This document shows positions 7,392-15,355 of a DNA stretch of 64,000 nucleotides, piece by piece; position 1 is the stretch's first letter; each line of letters starts with the position of its first letter. The translations under genes and the position numbers were made by a program. Location of the stretch: positions 3,920,956 through 3,984,955 of the forward strand of contig NZ_CP062222.1 of the NCBI RefSeq assembly GCF_017487405.1. Reading direction: 5' to 3'. This DNA comes from Brevundimonas goettingensis (GTDB lineage: Bacteria; Pseudomonadota; Alphaproteobacteria; Caulobacterales; Caulobacteraceae). A model generated the notes under the pieces. The model was not told the origin of the DNA. It worked only from the letters and a program-made list of their open reading frames with translations, and ran no database searches.

Positions 7392-8819
7392 CTACGGTTC
7401 AGCGAAATCCCAGGCCTGCCGCGCCGTTTCCAGCCGAGCCAGTTTCGTCTCGAAGGCGGTCCAGTTGGCGCCCATGGCGATGTCGGCCCAAAGGGTCTCG
7501 ACCTCGTCTATCAGCATCTCCTCCGGCTCCCGCGCGGCGAACATCGGATGCTCCAGCCGTTCGGGCCGGTCCGGCTCGTGCTCGAACAGGGCGAAGCGGA
7601 AGGCGTCGAAGGCCTCACCCTGATAGACGCCGGCGCGAGGACCCGCGAGCGCCCGGGCCGAGGAGCTGAAGCCGGCGAACCAGTCGAAGAAGAGCGGCTC
7701 CCAACGCAACGGACTGCCGGGCGTTTGACCGCCTTCGCGCAGCAACGCCAGGGTGGTGTCGGTCAGCCGCTGATCCGCCGCCTCGCCCAGCGACTTCACC
7801 CCCAGCCGCATCAGGAAGGCGGCGCGCAGGTGTCGGATATAGGCGGGGCCGAAGCCGTTCAGCACGTCGGTCAGCGGTCCGGCGTCGGCGACCAGTTTCA
7901 GACACCCGGCCAGCTGGGTCAGATTCCAGAACACCGCCTCGGGCTGGCGCGCGAAGGCATAGAGGCCGGTCTGGTCGAAATAGGCGGCGGTGAAGCCTGG
8001 CTGATACGAGGGCAGGAAGCGCCAGGGGCCGTAGTCGAAGCTCTCGCCCGTGACGTTCAGATTGTCGGTGTTGAGCACCCCGTGGACGAAGCCCGCCGCG
8101 ATCCACCGCGCCGTCAGCCGGGCCGAGGCCTCGACGATGGCGGCCAGCAGGCCGGGCGCATCACCCTCGGCGACCTCGGAGTGGTAGAGGGCGCGGACAT
8201 GCTCGACCAGCTGTTCGATCAGGTCGGCGCGCTGGAAATACGCCGCGCGCTGGAAGGTCCCGAAGCGGACATGGCTGTGCTGCAGCCGGACCAGAACCGC
8301 CGAGCGGGTAGGGGAGGGTTCGTCGCCGCGTTCGAGCGCCTCGCCGGTCTCGATCAGGCTCAGGGCCTTGGAGGTCGGGACGCCGAGGCTTTCCAGCATG
8401 GTCGCGGCCAGCACCTCGCGCACCCCGCCCTTCAGCGTCAGTCGCCCGTCGCCGGCGCGCGACCAGGGCGTCGTGCCCGAGCCCTTCGTTCCGAGGTCAA
8501 GTAACCGGTCGCGGTCGTCGCGCAGCTGTCCCGCCAGAAACCCGCGCCCGTCGCCGAGATCGGGATTGTAGGTGCGGAACTGATGCCCGTGATAGCGCAT
8601 GGCCAGCGGCCCCGGCTGGCCGGTCAGGGGCTGGAACCGGCCGAAGGCCGCGATCCATTCTGCCTCCGTCAGCCCCTCCAGCCCGACCGAGGTCGCCGCC
8701 CGCTGATTGCGATAGCGCAGCCGGGTCTCGGGAAAGTCCGCCGCCCGAACCGGATCGCCGAACTCGGCGCCCAGATCGAAGAAGCGCGGGTCGGGGCGAT
8801 AGGCGGAGGTCACGGGCAT
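7392..8819 (-). CDS. selO: Protein adenylyltransferase SelO (YdiU)
   Basis: 475 residues, normal for SelO, a pseudokinase-fold enzyme that transfers AMP from ATP to protein Ser/Thr/Tyr side chains and is linked to redox stress. Hallmarks are AMRYHGHQF near 73, QLRDDRDRLLDLGTKGSGTTPWSR in parts near 98-121, and the catalytic and metal region FVHGVLNTDNLNVTGESFDYGPW near 242-264. Bacterial members usually lack the C-terminal selenocysteine of the eukaryotic form, and this one ends in DFAEP with no Cys/Sec. Single leftward gene; its promoter would face the DUF2975 gene. Confidence 0.96.
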   Translation of the reverse strand: MPVTSAYRPDPRFFDLGAEFGDPVRAADFPETRLRYRNQRAATSVGLEGLTEAEWIAAFGRFQPLTGQPGPLAMRYHGHQFRTYNPDLGDGRGFLAGQLRDDRDRLLDLGTKGSGTTPWSRAGDGRLTLKGGVREVLAATMLESLGVPTSKALSLIETGEALERGDEPSPTRSAVLVRLQHSHVRFGTFQRAAYFQRADLIEQLVEHVRALYHSEVAEGDAPGLLAAIVEASARLTARWIAAGFVHGVLNTDNLNVTGESFDYGPWRFLPSYQPGFTAAYFDQTGLYAFARQPEAVFWNLTQLAGCLKLVADAGPLTDVLNGFGPAYIRHLRAAFLMRLGVKSLGEAADQRLTDTTLALLREGGQTPGSPLRWEPLFFDWFAGFSSSARALAGPRAGVYQGEAFDAFRFALFEHEPDRPERLEHPMFAAREPEEMLIDEVETLWADIAMGANWTAFETKLARLETARQAWDFAEP

Positions 8820-8953
8820 GGGGTGCAGATGGACGCTGGCGGGAACGGACGCAATGGCGAAGCGCCGTCGATATGTCTGGGCGGCGTTCGGCCGGGAAGA
8901 GCCTCAATTCTTCAGAAGTATGGGGAAGCACCCGGCGGCCCCTAACATATCGT

Positions 8954-8959
8954 TTGACA
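8954..8959 (+). promoter_or_regulatory. Possible -35 element upstream of the DUF2975 gene
   Basis: A perfect TTGACA lies 42 bp upstream of the start at 9001 in a locally AT-rich stretch. The -10 element at the right spacing is poor, so this is weak evidence. AAGGAGG at 8989-8995 is a good ribosome binding site and fixes the start at 9001. Confidence 0.35.
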
Positions 8960-9000
8960 GAAAATAATTTCGATTCCATGTCTTGGCTAAGGAGGCCGTC

Positions 9001-9600
9001 ATGACCGCTGTCATCACCCTGAAGCCGCGCGCCGAGCTGCTCGTCCCTGAGGAGACCGACGCCCAGCGCCGGGTCCGCCTCGGCAGCCGCGTTCTGGTCT
9101 GGCTGTTCACCGGCCTGCTGGGCCTGGCGGTCGTCCTCCTCGCGACCGCGCTGGCGACCATGGTCTTCTACAAGGGCGAACTGGTGAGGATCGGCCCCGA
9201 CAACGCCTATATCGGCGGCGGTCCCGCCAATTCCACCGCCTTCGGGTCGCTGCCGCTGGTTCACCGTCTGGTCTATTGTCTGGTCGGGATCGTGCGCGCC
9301 ACTCCGATCATCATGCTGTTCTGGAGTGTGAGGACGCTGTTTGGCCTCTACGCTCGCGGGAAGGTCTTCGAACCCGAAAACGGGCGCAGCTTCAGCCAGA
9401 TCGGCGGGTGGTTGTGCGCCTATGCAGTGTCACCGCTGCTCTGCCATCTGTTCCTCAGCGCGACCGGTTATGAGATCGACAGGAACTGGGCCCATATGGC
9501 CAGTTTTCAGGCCTTTATCCTGGGCTTGCTGGTCTTCGTGATCGGTCAGGTCATGCGGGTGGGGCGTGAGATCGAGGAAGATCGAAAGGCCTTCGTCTGA
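9001..9600 (+). CDS. DUF2975 membrane protein
   Basis: 199 residues, with the start at 9001 fixed by AAGGAGG just upstream. Four membrane spans are visible (about 33-56, 86-108, 133-152, 168-188). Between spans two and three is the short loop LFGLYARGKVFEPEN, typical of DUF2975 proteins. These are usually encoded directly before a small XRE-type regulator, exactly as here: its stop overlaps the next ATG as TGATG. The pair probably forms a membrane-tethered or membrane-sensing regulatory unit. Its signal is unknown. Confidence 0.8.
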   Translation: MTAVITLKPRAELLVPEETDAQRRVRLGSRVLVWLFTGLLGLAVVLLATALATMVFYKGELVRIGPDNAYIGGGPANSTAFGSLPLVHRLVYCLVGIVRATPIIMLFWSVRTLFGLYARGKVFEPENGRSFSQIGGWLCAYAVSPLLCHLFLSATGYEIDRNWAHMASFQAFILGLLVFVIGQVMRVGREIEEDRKAFV

Positions 9601-9848
9601 TGCCCATCGTGCTTCGTCTCGACGTCGTCCTGGCGCGCCGCAAGGTTCGCTCCAACGTCCTGGCCCGCGCCATCGGCATCACCGAAGCCAATCTGTCCCT
9701 GCTCAAGTCCGGCAAGGTCAAGGGCATGAAGTTCGAGACCCTCGCGGCCATCTGCATCTACCTGGACTGCCAGCCGGGCGACATCCTCGAATACCGCCCC
9801 GACGACGTCACCGAACATCCGCCCATCGCGTTCAAACGCGCCGGCTGA
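9600..9848 (+). CDS. XRE/Cro-type small regulator (YozG-like) paired with DUF2975
   Basis: 82 residues. A helix-turn-helix of the Cro/C1 group spans residues 5-65 (LDVVLARRKVRSNVLARAIG, then ITEANLSLLKSGKVKGMKF, then LDCQPGDILEY). The phrase CQPGDILEY is characteristic of YozG-like proteins. Translation is coupled to the DUF2975 gene through a TGATG overlap. A short tail (PPIAFKRAG) follows. It probably controls its own operon. Confidence 0.88.
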   Translation: MPIVLRLDVVLARRKVRSNVLARAIGITEANLSLLKSGKVKGMKFETLAAICIYLDCQPGDILEYRPDDVTEHPPIAFKRAG

Positions 9849-9873
9849 CGGCGCACCAACCCGGAGACATCCC

Positions 9874-10719
9874 ATGAGACTGCTTTCAGCGCCCGTCTGG
9901 GCGATCGCGGCCGGCTGCCTGTTGTTCACGGCCTCCGGCGCGGTCGCGGAAACCCGCTTCGCGCCGGTCGAGGGCAGTCAGGTTGCTTATGAAGCCTGCG
10001 GCGACGGGCCCAAGACGGTGGTCCTGATCCACGACGGCATCCTGGATTCGTCGGCATGGGACGGGGTGTGGCCGCGCCTGTGCGACGCTTTCACAGTCGT
10101 GCGCTACGATCGGCGCGGATATGGCGCATCTCCGGCCGCGACGGCGCCTTATGATCCCGTCGCCGATCTCGCCGCCGTCCTGCAGGCGGCGGGGGTGGCG
10201 AACGCCACACTCGTCGGCTCTTCGGCGGGCGGAGGCGTGGCCGTGGAATACGCCCTGGCGCATCCGGATGCGGTAAAGGGGCTGGTGCTGGTCGGTCCGG
10301 CCGTGAGCGGGTTCCGTCCGACGGATCACTTCATGCGGCGCACCGCGAACCTGGTAGGCCTGCTGTCACGGGGGCGGTTGGAGGAGGCGGCTCGCGACCC
10401 CTACATCCTCACCCCCTCGGCAGAGGCGGCGCGCGCCTTCGTGGTCGCCGATCTGGGCGCGCACCCCGGCAATTTCGGCGCGGGCCGGATGATGCGGAGC
10501 GGCGAGGGGGTGCTGGGGCGGCTGAAGGATCTTTCCGCCCCGACCCTGATCGTCACGGGCGAGATCGATATGCCCGACGTTCACGCCCACGCGGGGGCCC
10601 TGGAGGCGCTCATTCCCGGCGCTCGACGACTGGTCATGCCGGGTGGCGGACACTTCATCTACCTGGAGCGGCCGGACGCCTTCGTCTCCGTTCTGGAAGA
10701 TTTTCTCGCCGCGCCGTGA
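9874..10719 (+). CDS. Exported alpha/beta hydrolase
   Basis: 281 residues with a clear signal peptide (RLLSAPVWAIAAGCLLF, cleavage after AVAE or nearby). The fold motifs are LIHDGILDSSAWDGV near residue 52 (HG-type oxyanion loop, here HDG), VRYDRRGYGAS near 80, and the nucleophile elbow GSSAGGG near 115, with Ser as nucleophile. The acid is probably the Asp in GEIDMPD near 231 and the base the His in GGGHFIYLERP near 259. Substrate unknown; likely periplasmic esterase-type. The start has GGAGA 8 bp upstream. It follows the XRE gene by 25 bp, so could belong to that operon. Confidence 0.85.
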   Translation: MRLLSAPVWAIAAGCLLFTASGAVAETRFAPVEGSQVAYEACGDGPKTVVLIHDGILDSSAWDGVWPRLCDAFTVVRYDRRGYGASPAATAPYDPVADLAAVLQAAGVANATLVGSSAGGGVAVEYALAHPDAVKGLVLVGPAVSGFRPTDHFMRRTANLVGLLSRGRLEEAARDPYILTPSAEAARAFVVADLGAHPGNFGAGRMMRSGEGVLGRLKDLSAPTLIVTGEIDMPDVHAHAGALEALIPGARRLVMPGGGHFIYLERPDAFVSVLEDFLAAP

Positions 10720-10911
10720 TCGGGTCCTGATCACGTAGCGGGTCGATTGGCGCCGCGCTCCGGGAACGTTAGGGTGTCCCCAGACATCAGGCCCGCCGCG
10801 CGGGTCAGGCCGGCGTCGCCCCCGCTTCGGTTTTCAGGGGCGGAAGCATCCGGTCCGGCGTCCGTCGATAACCTGGCGCCACGGAACAGACCCCTTTGAC
10901 CGGAGGCCGCC

Positions 10912-12123
10912 GTGGCGCGCAGATTCACACTCGATTTCCTCAAGACCGAGACGGCTTCGGGCGCCGCCCTCGGGCTCGCCGCCGTCGCGGCCCTGGTCGT
11001 CGCCAACTCGCCCTGGGCGGACGGCTATTTCCACTGGCTGAAGAGCTATCACGTCCTCCAGATCGGTCCGCTGCGGATCGAGGAGACGGTCTCCAACTGG
11101 ATCAAGGAAGGGCTGATGGCGGTCTTCTTCCTCGTGGTCGGGCTGGAGATCAAATACGAGATCCTGAAGGGAGAACTCAGCGATCCCAGGAAGCTGGCGA
11201 CGCCGGTAGTGGCCGCGATCGGCGGCATGGTCGCTCCGGCCCTGGTCTATCTGGCCGTCGCCGGGGTTCTGGGCGGTCCGCATGCGGGCTGGCCCGTGCC
11301 GCTCGCCACCGACATCGCCTTCGCCCTCGCTGTCTTCGCCCTGGTCGGCAAGAACCTGCCGTCGTCGCTCAGGGTCTTCCTCCTGACCCTGGCCATCGTC
11401 GACGACCTCGGCGCCATCGCCCTGATCGCGGCTCTGTTCAGTTCGGGCGTGCAGCTGATCCCTCTGCTGGGCGTGCTGGTCGTCCTCGCGACCGGGGCCA
11501 TCTGGTCGGGGGTCCGACGCATCCCGGCGCCCTATTGGGTCATGGGTTTCTTCGCGGTCTGGTGCCTGACCATCGAAGCCGGGATCAGCACCTCCCTGAC
11601 CGCCGTGGCCTTCGCTCTGATCGTGCCGATCAAGCCGCGTCTGGAGGATCATCAGAGCCCGCTGAAGGAGGCGATGCACGACCTGCACCCTTACGTCTCC
11701 TGGCTGGTCCTGCCCCTGTTCGCCTTCGCCAAGGCGGGTGTCTCCTTCGCCGGCCTGTCGCTGGAACAGGCGGCGGCGCCTCTGGTGCTGGGGATCGCGC
11801 TCGGCCTGTTCCTCGGCAAGCAGATCGGGGTGTTCGGCGCGGCCTGGCTGGCAGCGAAGCTGAAGATCGGCGCCCGCCCCACCGACGCGACCTGGCTGCA
11901 GGTCTATGGCGTCAGCCTGCTGTGCGGGGTCGGCTTCACCATGAGCCTGTTCATCGGCGCCCTGGCCTTTCCCGGCGCGGTTGATTCTCCCGAGCAGGTG
12001 GAGGTCAAGCTCGGCGTGCTGGGGGGCTCCCTGCTCTCGGCCCTGGTCGGCGCCCTGGTGCTGTCGGCCGCCAACTTTACGTCACGCAAGGTTTTGGCCG
12101 AAATCGACGGGGATACTGCATAA
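10912..12123 (+). CDS. nhaA: Na+/H+ antiporter NhaA
   Basis: 403 residues from a GTG at 10912, supported by GGAGG 8 bp upstream. Twelve membrane helices are expected. The essential aspartate pair is at about residues 164-165 (LTLAIVDDLGAI), matching Asp163-Asp164 of E. coli NhaA, and the conserved VFFLVVGLEIKYE is near 73. It exchanges two H+ for one Na+ and controls pH and sodium in the cytoplasm. There is no adjacent nhaR. The 190 bp upstream have no obvious regulator site. Confidence 0.97.
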   Translation: MARRFTLDFLKTETASGAALGLAAVAALVVANSPWADGYFHWLKSYHVLQIGPLRIEETVSNWIKEGLMAVFFLVVGLEIKYEILKGELSDPRKLATPVVAAIGGMVAPALVYLAVAGVLGGPHAGWPVPLATDIAFALAVFALVGKNLPSSLRVFLLTLAIVDDLGAIALIAALFSSGVQLIPLLGVLVVLATGAIWSGVRRIPAPYWVMGFFAVWCLTIEAGISTSLTAVAFALIVPIKPRLEDHQSPLKEAMHDLHPYVSWLVLPLFAFAKAGVSFAGLSLEQAAAPLVLGIALGLFLGKQIGVFGAAWLAAKLKIGARPTDATWLQVYGVSLLCGVGFTMSLFIGALAFPGAVDSPEQVEVKLGVLGGSLLSALVGALVLSAANFTSRKVLAEIDGDTA

Positions 12124-12373
12124 GGCGATCTGAATATTGACCTAGCGTCATGGATATTTGTCGCTTTTGCGTCACACGACACTGGCTTGCGAGATGAAAT
12201 TCGCCTGAAAGGCGGCGCGGCGAGGCCACAGCTGCTTGTTGCTTTACCCGGCTTGGACTAGGCCAAGGGTTCAAGACTCCATCGTCCCGTAAAGAGGGCG
12301 AGGATCGGGAACAGGAAACGCCGCGGCTGTCCCCAAAGCGGGCTGTCGCGCCATTTGAGCCGGGAGCCGCCCT
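12124..12373 (+). promoter_or_regulatory. Long leader of the TonB-dependent receptor gene
   Basis: About 250 bp without a gene precede the receptor start. The stretch contains a small hairpin (CTTGG/CCAAG near 12253-12268) and, close to the start, a segment with GGGAACAGG, GGCTGTCCCC and GGGCTGT that partly recalls a cobalamin riboswitch core. The match is incomplete, so only a structured leader is claimed. Confidence 0.35.
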
Positions 12374-14986
12374 ATGCGTCTGACGCAAATTCTTCGCACC
12401 ACCACGTCCGCCGCCGTCGTCGGTGCCGCCGTCTTCGGCTTCGCCGGGATCGCCTCCGCCCAGGATCAGGACGGTCCGGCCGCCTCGGTCGACGACATCA
12501 TCGTCACCGCCCAGAAGCGTGAGCAAAGCCTGCAGGACGTGCCGATCGTGGTCACGTCGCTGAACCAGGAAGCCCTGAACAACGCCGGCGTGAAGGACAT
12601 CAAGGATCTGCAGATCCTGACGCCCGGCATGACCGTGACCTCGACCACCTCGGAAGCCTCGACCACGGTCCGCATCCGCGGCGTCGGCACCGTCGGCGAC
12701 AACCCCGGTCTGGAAAGCTCGGTCGGCGTCGTGATCGACGGCGTCTATCGCTCGCGCAACGGCGTCGGCTTCGGCGACCTCGGCGAACTGGAGCGCATCG
12801 AGGTCCTGAAGGGCCCGCAGGGCACCCTGTTCGGCAAGAACACCTCGGCCGGCGTGGTCAACATCATCACCGAGGCCCCCTCCTTCACGCCCGGCTACAA
12901 CGCCGAACTGACCTGGGGCAATTTCAACGCCCTGGGCGCCTCGGGCTCGGTCACCGGCCCGATCAACGACCAGGTCGCCTTCCGCCTGTACGCCGCCAAG
13001 CGCACGCGTGACGGCTTCAACCCGGTCGACACCGGCGACGGTCCGCGCAGCCAGACCGACGACCAGAACCAGGACTTCTGGACCGCCCGCGGCCAGCTGC
13101 TGATCCTGCCCAACGACAACGCCTCGATCCGGATCATCGCCGACTACTCCAGCCGCGATGAATACTGCTGCACGGGCACCCAGGTCCGCACCGGCCAAAC
13201 CTATCCGTTCGTCGACGCCCTCTCGACCGGCACCGGCCAGCGCCCGCCGAACGCCACCTTCTCGGGCCTGCCCTTCTCGCGCACCGGCTTCGCCAACCGC
13301 GGCACCGAGCAGGAAATCACCGACCGCGGCATTTCGGCGGAAGGCAATTTCGACCTGAACGCCTTCGGCGGCGCGACCCTGACCACCGTCACCTCGTGGC
13401 GTCAGTGGGACTCGGTCAACGGCCAGGACATCGACTACACCGGCGCCGACATCCTGTACCGCAACCCGGACGGCGACTATGGCTATCGGGTCGGCAACAT
13501 CACCCAGGAAGTCCGTCTGGCCGGCCAGAACGACAGGCTGGACTGGCTGGTCGGCGCCTTCGCCACGCGTGAGCACATCGACCGCACCGACAGCTATATC
13601 TTTGGCGCCGACTACACGCCCTTCCTGTCCTTCCTGCTGTCGGCCAACCTGAACCGCGCGGTTCCGGCCTTCCCCGTCAGCACCAACGACATCGGCTGCT
13701 TCACCCGCGTCGGCCAGACGGCGCTCGGCCTGCAGCAGTGCCTGGGCACCGGCGGCGCCGTCTCGGGCGGCGGTATCGGCTATATCGTCGGCCAGGGCGT
13801 CCGCGACCAGTACAGCCAGGACTCGGACTCGCTGGCGCTGTTCACCAACGACACCTTCCACGTCACCGACAAGTTCGATATCACCGTCGGCCTGCGCTAC
13901 ACCTACGACTCCAAGTCGATGGATGCGCTGCAGACCAATCAGAACGGCAACTCCAACACCTGTAACGCGGCCCTGGCCAATGCGGGCGTCGTCATCGGCG
14001 TCCTGGGCGCCGCCGGTTCGTCGGTTCTCGGCACCATGTGCCTGCCCTGGGCCAACAGCGCCTTCCAGGACCGCGCCACCCACCAGGAAGAGAGCGACGG
14101 CGAGTTCAGCGGCACGGTCAAGGCCGCCTATCGCTTCAACCCCTCGCTGATGACCTATGTGTCCTATGCGCGCGGCTACAAGAGCTTCGGCTACAACCTC
14201 GACCGCGTTCAGAACGGCACGACGCCGCTGGCCTCGACCTTCTTCCCCTCGGAACTGGTCGACAACTACGAAGCCGGCTTCAAGGCGACCCTGTTCGACC
14301 GCAAGGTGCTGTTCAACGTCAGCTACTTCGACCAGAAGGTCACCGACTTCCAGCTGAACACCTTCCTCGGCACCGCCTTCGTGGTGGAATCGATCCCCGA
14401 GCTGAAGAGCCGCGGCTTCGACGCCGACTTCCTGTGGTTCACCCCGATCGAGGGCCTGAGCCTGTCCAGCGGCCTGACCTATACGGACGCCAAATACGGC
14501 AACTTCATCAACACGGACCTGGCCAACCCGGCCAACTTCCCGCAGCTGTCGCTGCTGCCGGGCCGCACCCCGTCGTTCGCGCCGGAATGGTCGGGCACCG
14601 CCTCGGCCAACTTCGAGCGCTCGATCGGTCACGGCCTGCGTCTGGGCGCCAGCCTGACGGCCAAATACACCAGCGAGTACAACACCGGCTCCGACCTTCT
14701 GCCCTACAAGCAGCAGGACGCCATGACGCTGGTCAACGGCCGCATCACCTTCGGTTCGGAAGACGATCGCTGGACCTTCGAACTGTGGGGTCAGAACCTG
14801 ACCGACAAGGAATACATCCAGGTCGGTTACGCCGCTCCGCTGCAAGGCACCGCCTTCCAGTCGTCGGTCCAGACCACGGGCGCCTATGCGGGCACCTACT
14901 ACAACCCGGCCCTCGATACGGCGACCTACGACGCCTACCTCGGCCAGCCCCGCACCTACGGGGTGACCTTCAAGGTCAAATACTGA
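12374..14986 (+). CDS. TonB-dependent outer-membrane receptor
   Basis: 870 residues. The signal peptide ends AGIASAQ, then the TonB box region DDIIVTAQKREQSLQDVPI (residues about 41-59) leads into the plug (VRIRGVG, IDGVYRSRNG, LKGPQGTLFGKNTSAGV near 155). The 22-strand barrel follows, ending in the typical TYGVTFKVKY with terminal aromatic residue. Such receptors take up siderophores, cobalamin, sugars or other scarce nutrients using TonB/ExbBD energy; the ligand is not deducible. Caulobacterales carry many. A strong terminator follows 30 bp downstream, and the codon choice is very biased, suggesting high expression. Confidence 0.95.
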   Translation: MRLTQILRTTTSAAVVGAAVFGFAGIASAQDQDGPAASVDDIIVTAQKREQSLQDVPIVVTSLNQEALNNAGVKDIKDLQILTPGMTVTSTTSEASTTVRIRGVGTVGDNPGLESSVGVVIDGVYRSRNGVGFGDLGELERIEVLKGPQGTLFGKNTSAGVVNIITEAPSFTPGYNAELTWGNFNALGASGSVTGPINDQVAFRLYAAKRTRDGFNPVDTGDGPRSQTDDQNQDFWTARGQLLILPNDNASIRIIADYSSRDEYCCTGTQVRTGQTYPFVDALSTGTGQRPPNATFSGLPFSRTGFANRGTEQEITDRGISAEGNFDLNAFGGATLTTVTSWRQWDSVNGQDIDYTGADILYRNPDGDYGYRVGNITQEVRLAGQNDRLDWLVGAFATREHIDRTDSYIFGADYTPFLSFLLSANLNRAVPAFPVSTNDIGCFTRVGQTALGLQQCLGTGGAVSGGGIGYIVGQGVRDQYSQDSDSLALFTNDTFHVTDKFDITVGLRYTYDSKSMDALQTNQNGNSNTCNAALANAGVVIGVLGAAGSSVLGTMCLPWANSAFQDRATHQEESDGEFSGTVKAAYRFNPSLMTYVSYARGYKSFGYNLDRVQNGTTPLASTFFPSELVDNYEAGFKATLFDRKVLFNVSYFDQKVTDFQLNTFLGTAFVVESIPELKSRGFDADFLWFTPIEGLSLSSGLTYTDAKYGNFINTDLANPANFPQLSLLPGRTPSFAPEWSGTASANFERSIGHGLRLGASLTAKYTSEYNTGSDLLPYKQQDAMTLVNGRITFGSEDDRWTFELWGQNLTDKEYIQVGYAAPLQGTAFQSSVQTTGAYAGTYYNPALDTATYDAYLGQPRTYGVTFKVKY

Positions 14987-15015
14987 TCGTCCCGAAAAGA
15001 GGACGGAACTCAGAG

Positions 15016-15045
15016 GCCGGCCGGGGAAACCCGGCCGGCTTTTTT
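15016..15045 (+). terminator. Rho-independent terminator of the TonB-dependent receptor gene
   Basis: Perfect 10-bp stem GCCGGCCGGG/CCCGGCCGGC (15016-15025 with 15030-15039), GAAA loop, followed directly by six T. Confidence 0.95.
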
Positions 15046-15049
15046 ATTC

Positions 15050-15346
15050 CTCCCCGTTCGCCGCTGGGCGAATGGAGAGGTGGCGCGACGCGACTTCGCG
15101 TCGTGACGGAGGGGGCGACGCGATATTTCAGCTGAGGGCCGGCTGAGCCAGTCGCCCATGTCCACCGCTCATCCCGGCGAATGTCGGGATCCAGGTTCAC
15201 ATGGGGCGTCTGAAGGTTCGCTCTTCCGTCGTCCTTGCGCCGTGCACGATGTCTGGATCTGGATTCCGGCATTCGCCGGGATGAGCGGTGGGGGAGCTTG
15301 CCGCTGTCCCCTCCACCTCCCCATTCGCCCAGCGGCGAACAGGGAG
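15050..15346. repeat. Nested inverted-repeat cluster between convergent genes
   Basis: An outer pair of 34-bp arms (15050-15083 and 15313-15346, two mismatches when inverted) encloses an inner pair of 33-bp arms (15162-15194 and 15259-15291, two mismatches). The inner arms belong to the same hairpin family as the arms around the GIY-YIG gene; the outer arms are a different family with core TTCGCCGCTGGGCGAA. No gene lies inside. The cluster fills almost all of the 369-bp gap between the TonB receptor and the RND pump, which are convergent. Confidence 0.9.
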
Positions 15347-15355
15347 GAGAGTTCA

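Noticed and set aside
12300-12373. Cobalamin riboswitch upstream of the TonB receptor
   Set aside because: Only fragments of the core are seen; the conserved GGTG and GCAACTGT parts are not intact, so it is given only as a low-interest finding.
12077-14845. 922-residue open frame opposite the TonB-dependent receptor
   Set aside because: It is a shadow of the receptor frame; its Arg/Gly/Val composition is typical of antisense to GC-rich genes.
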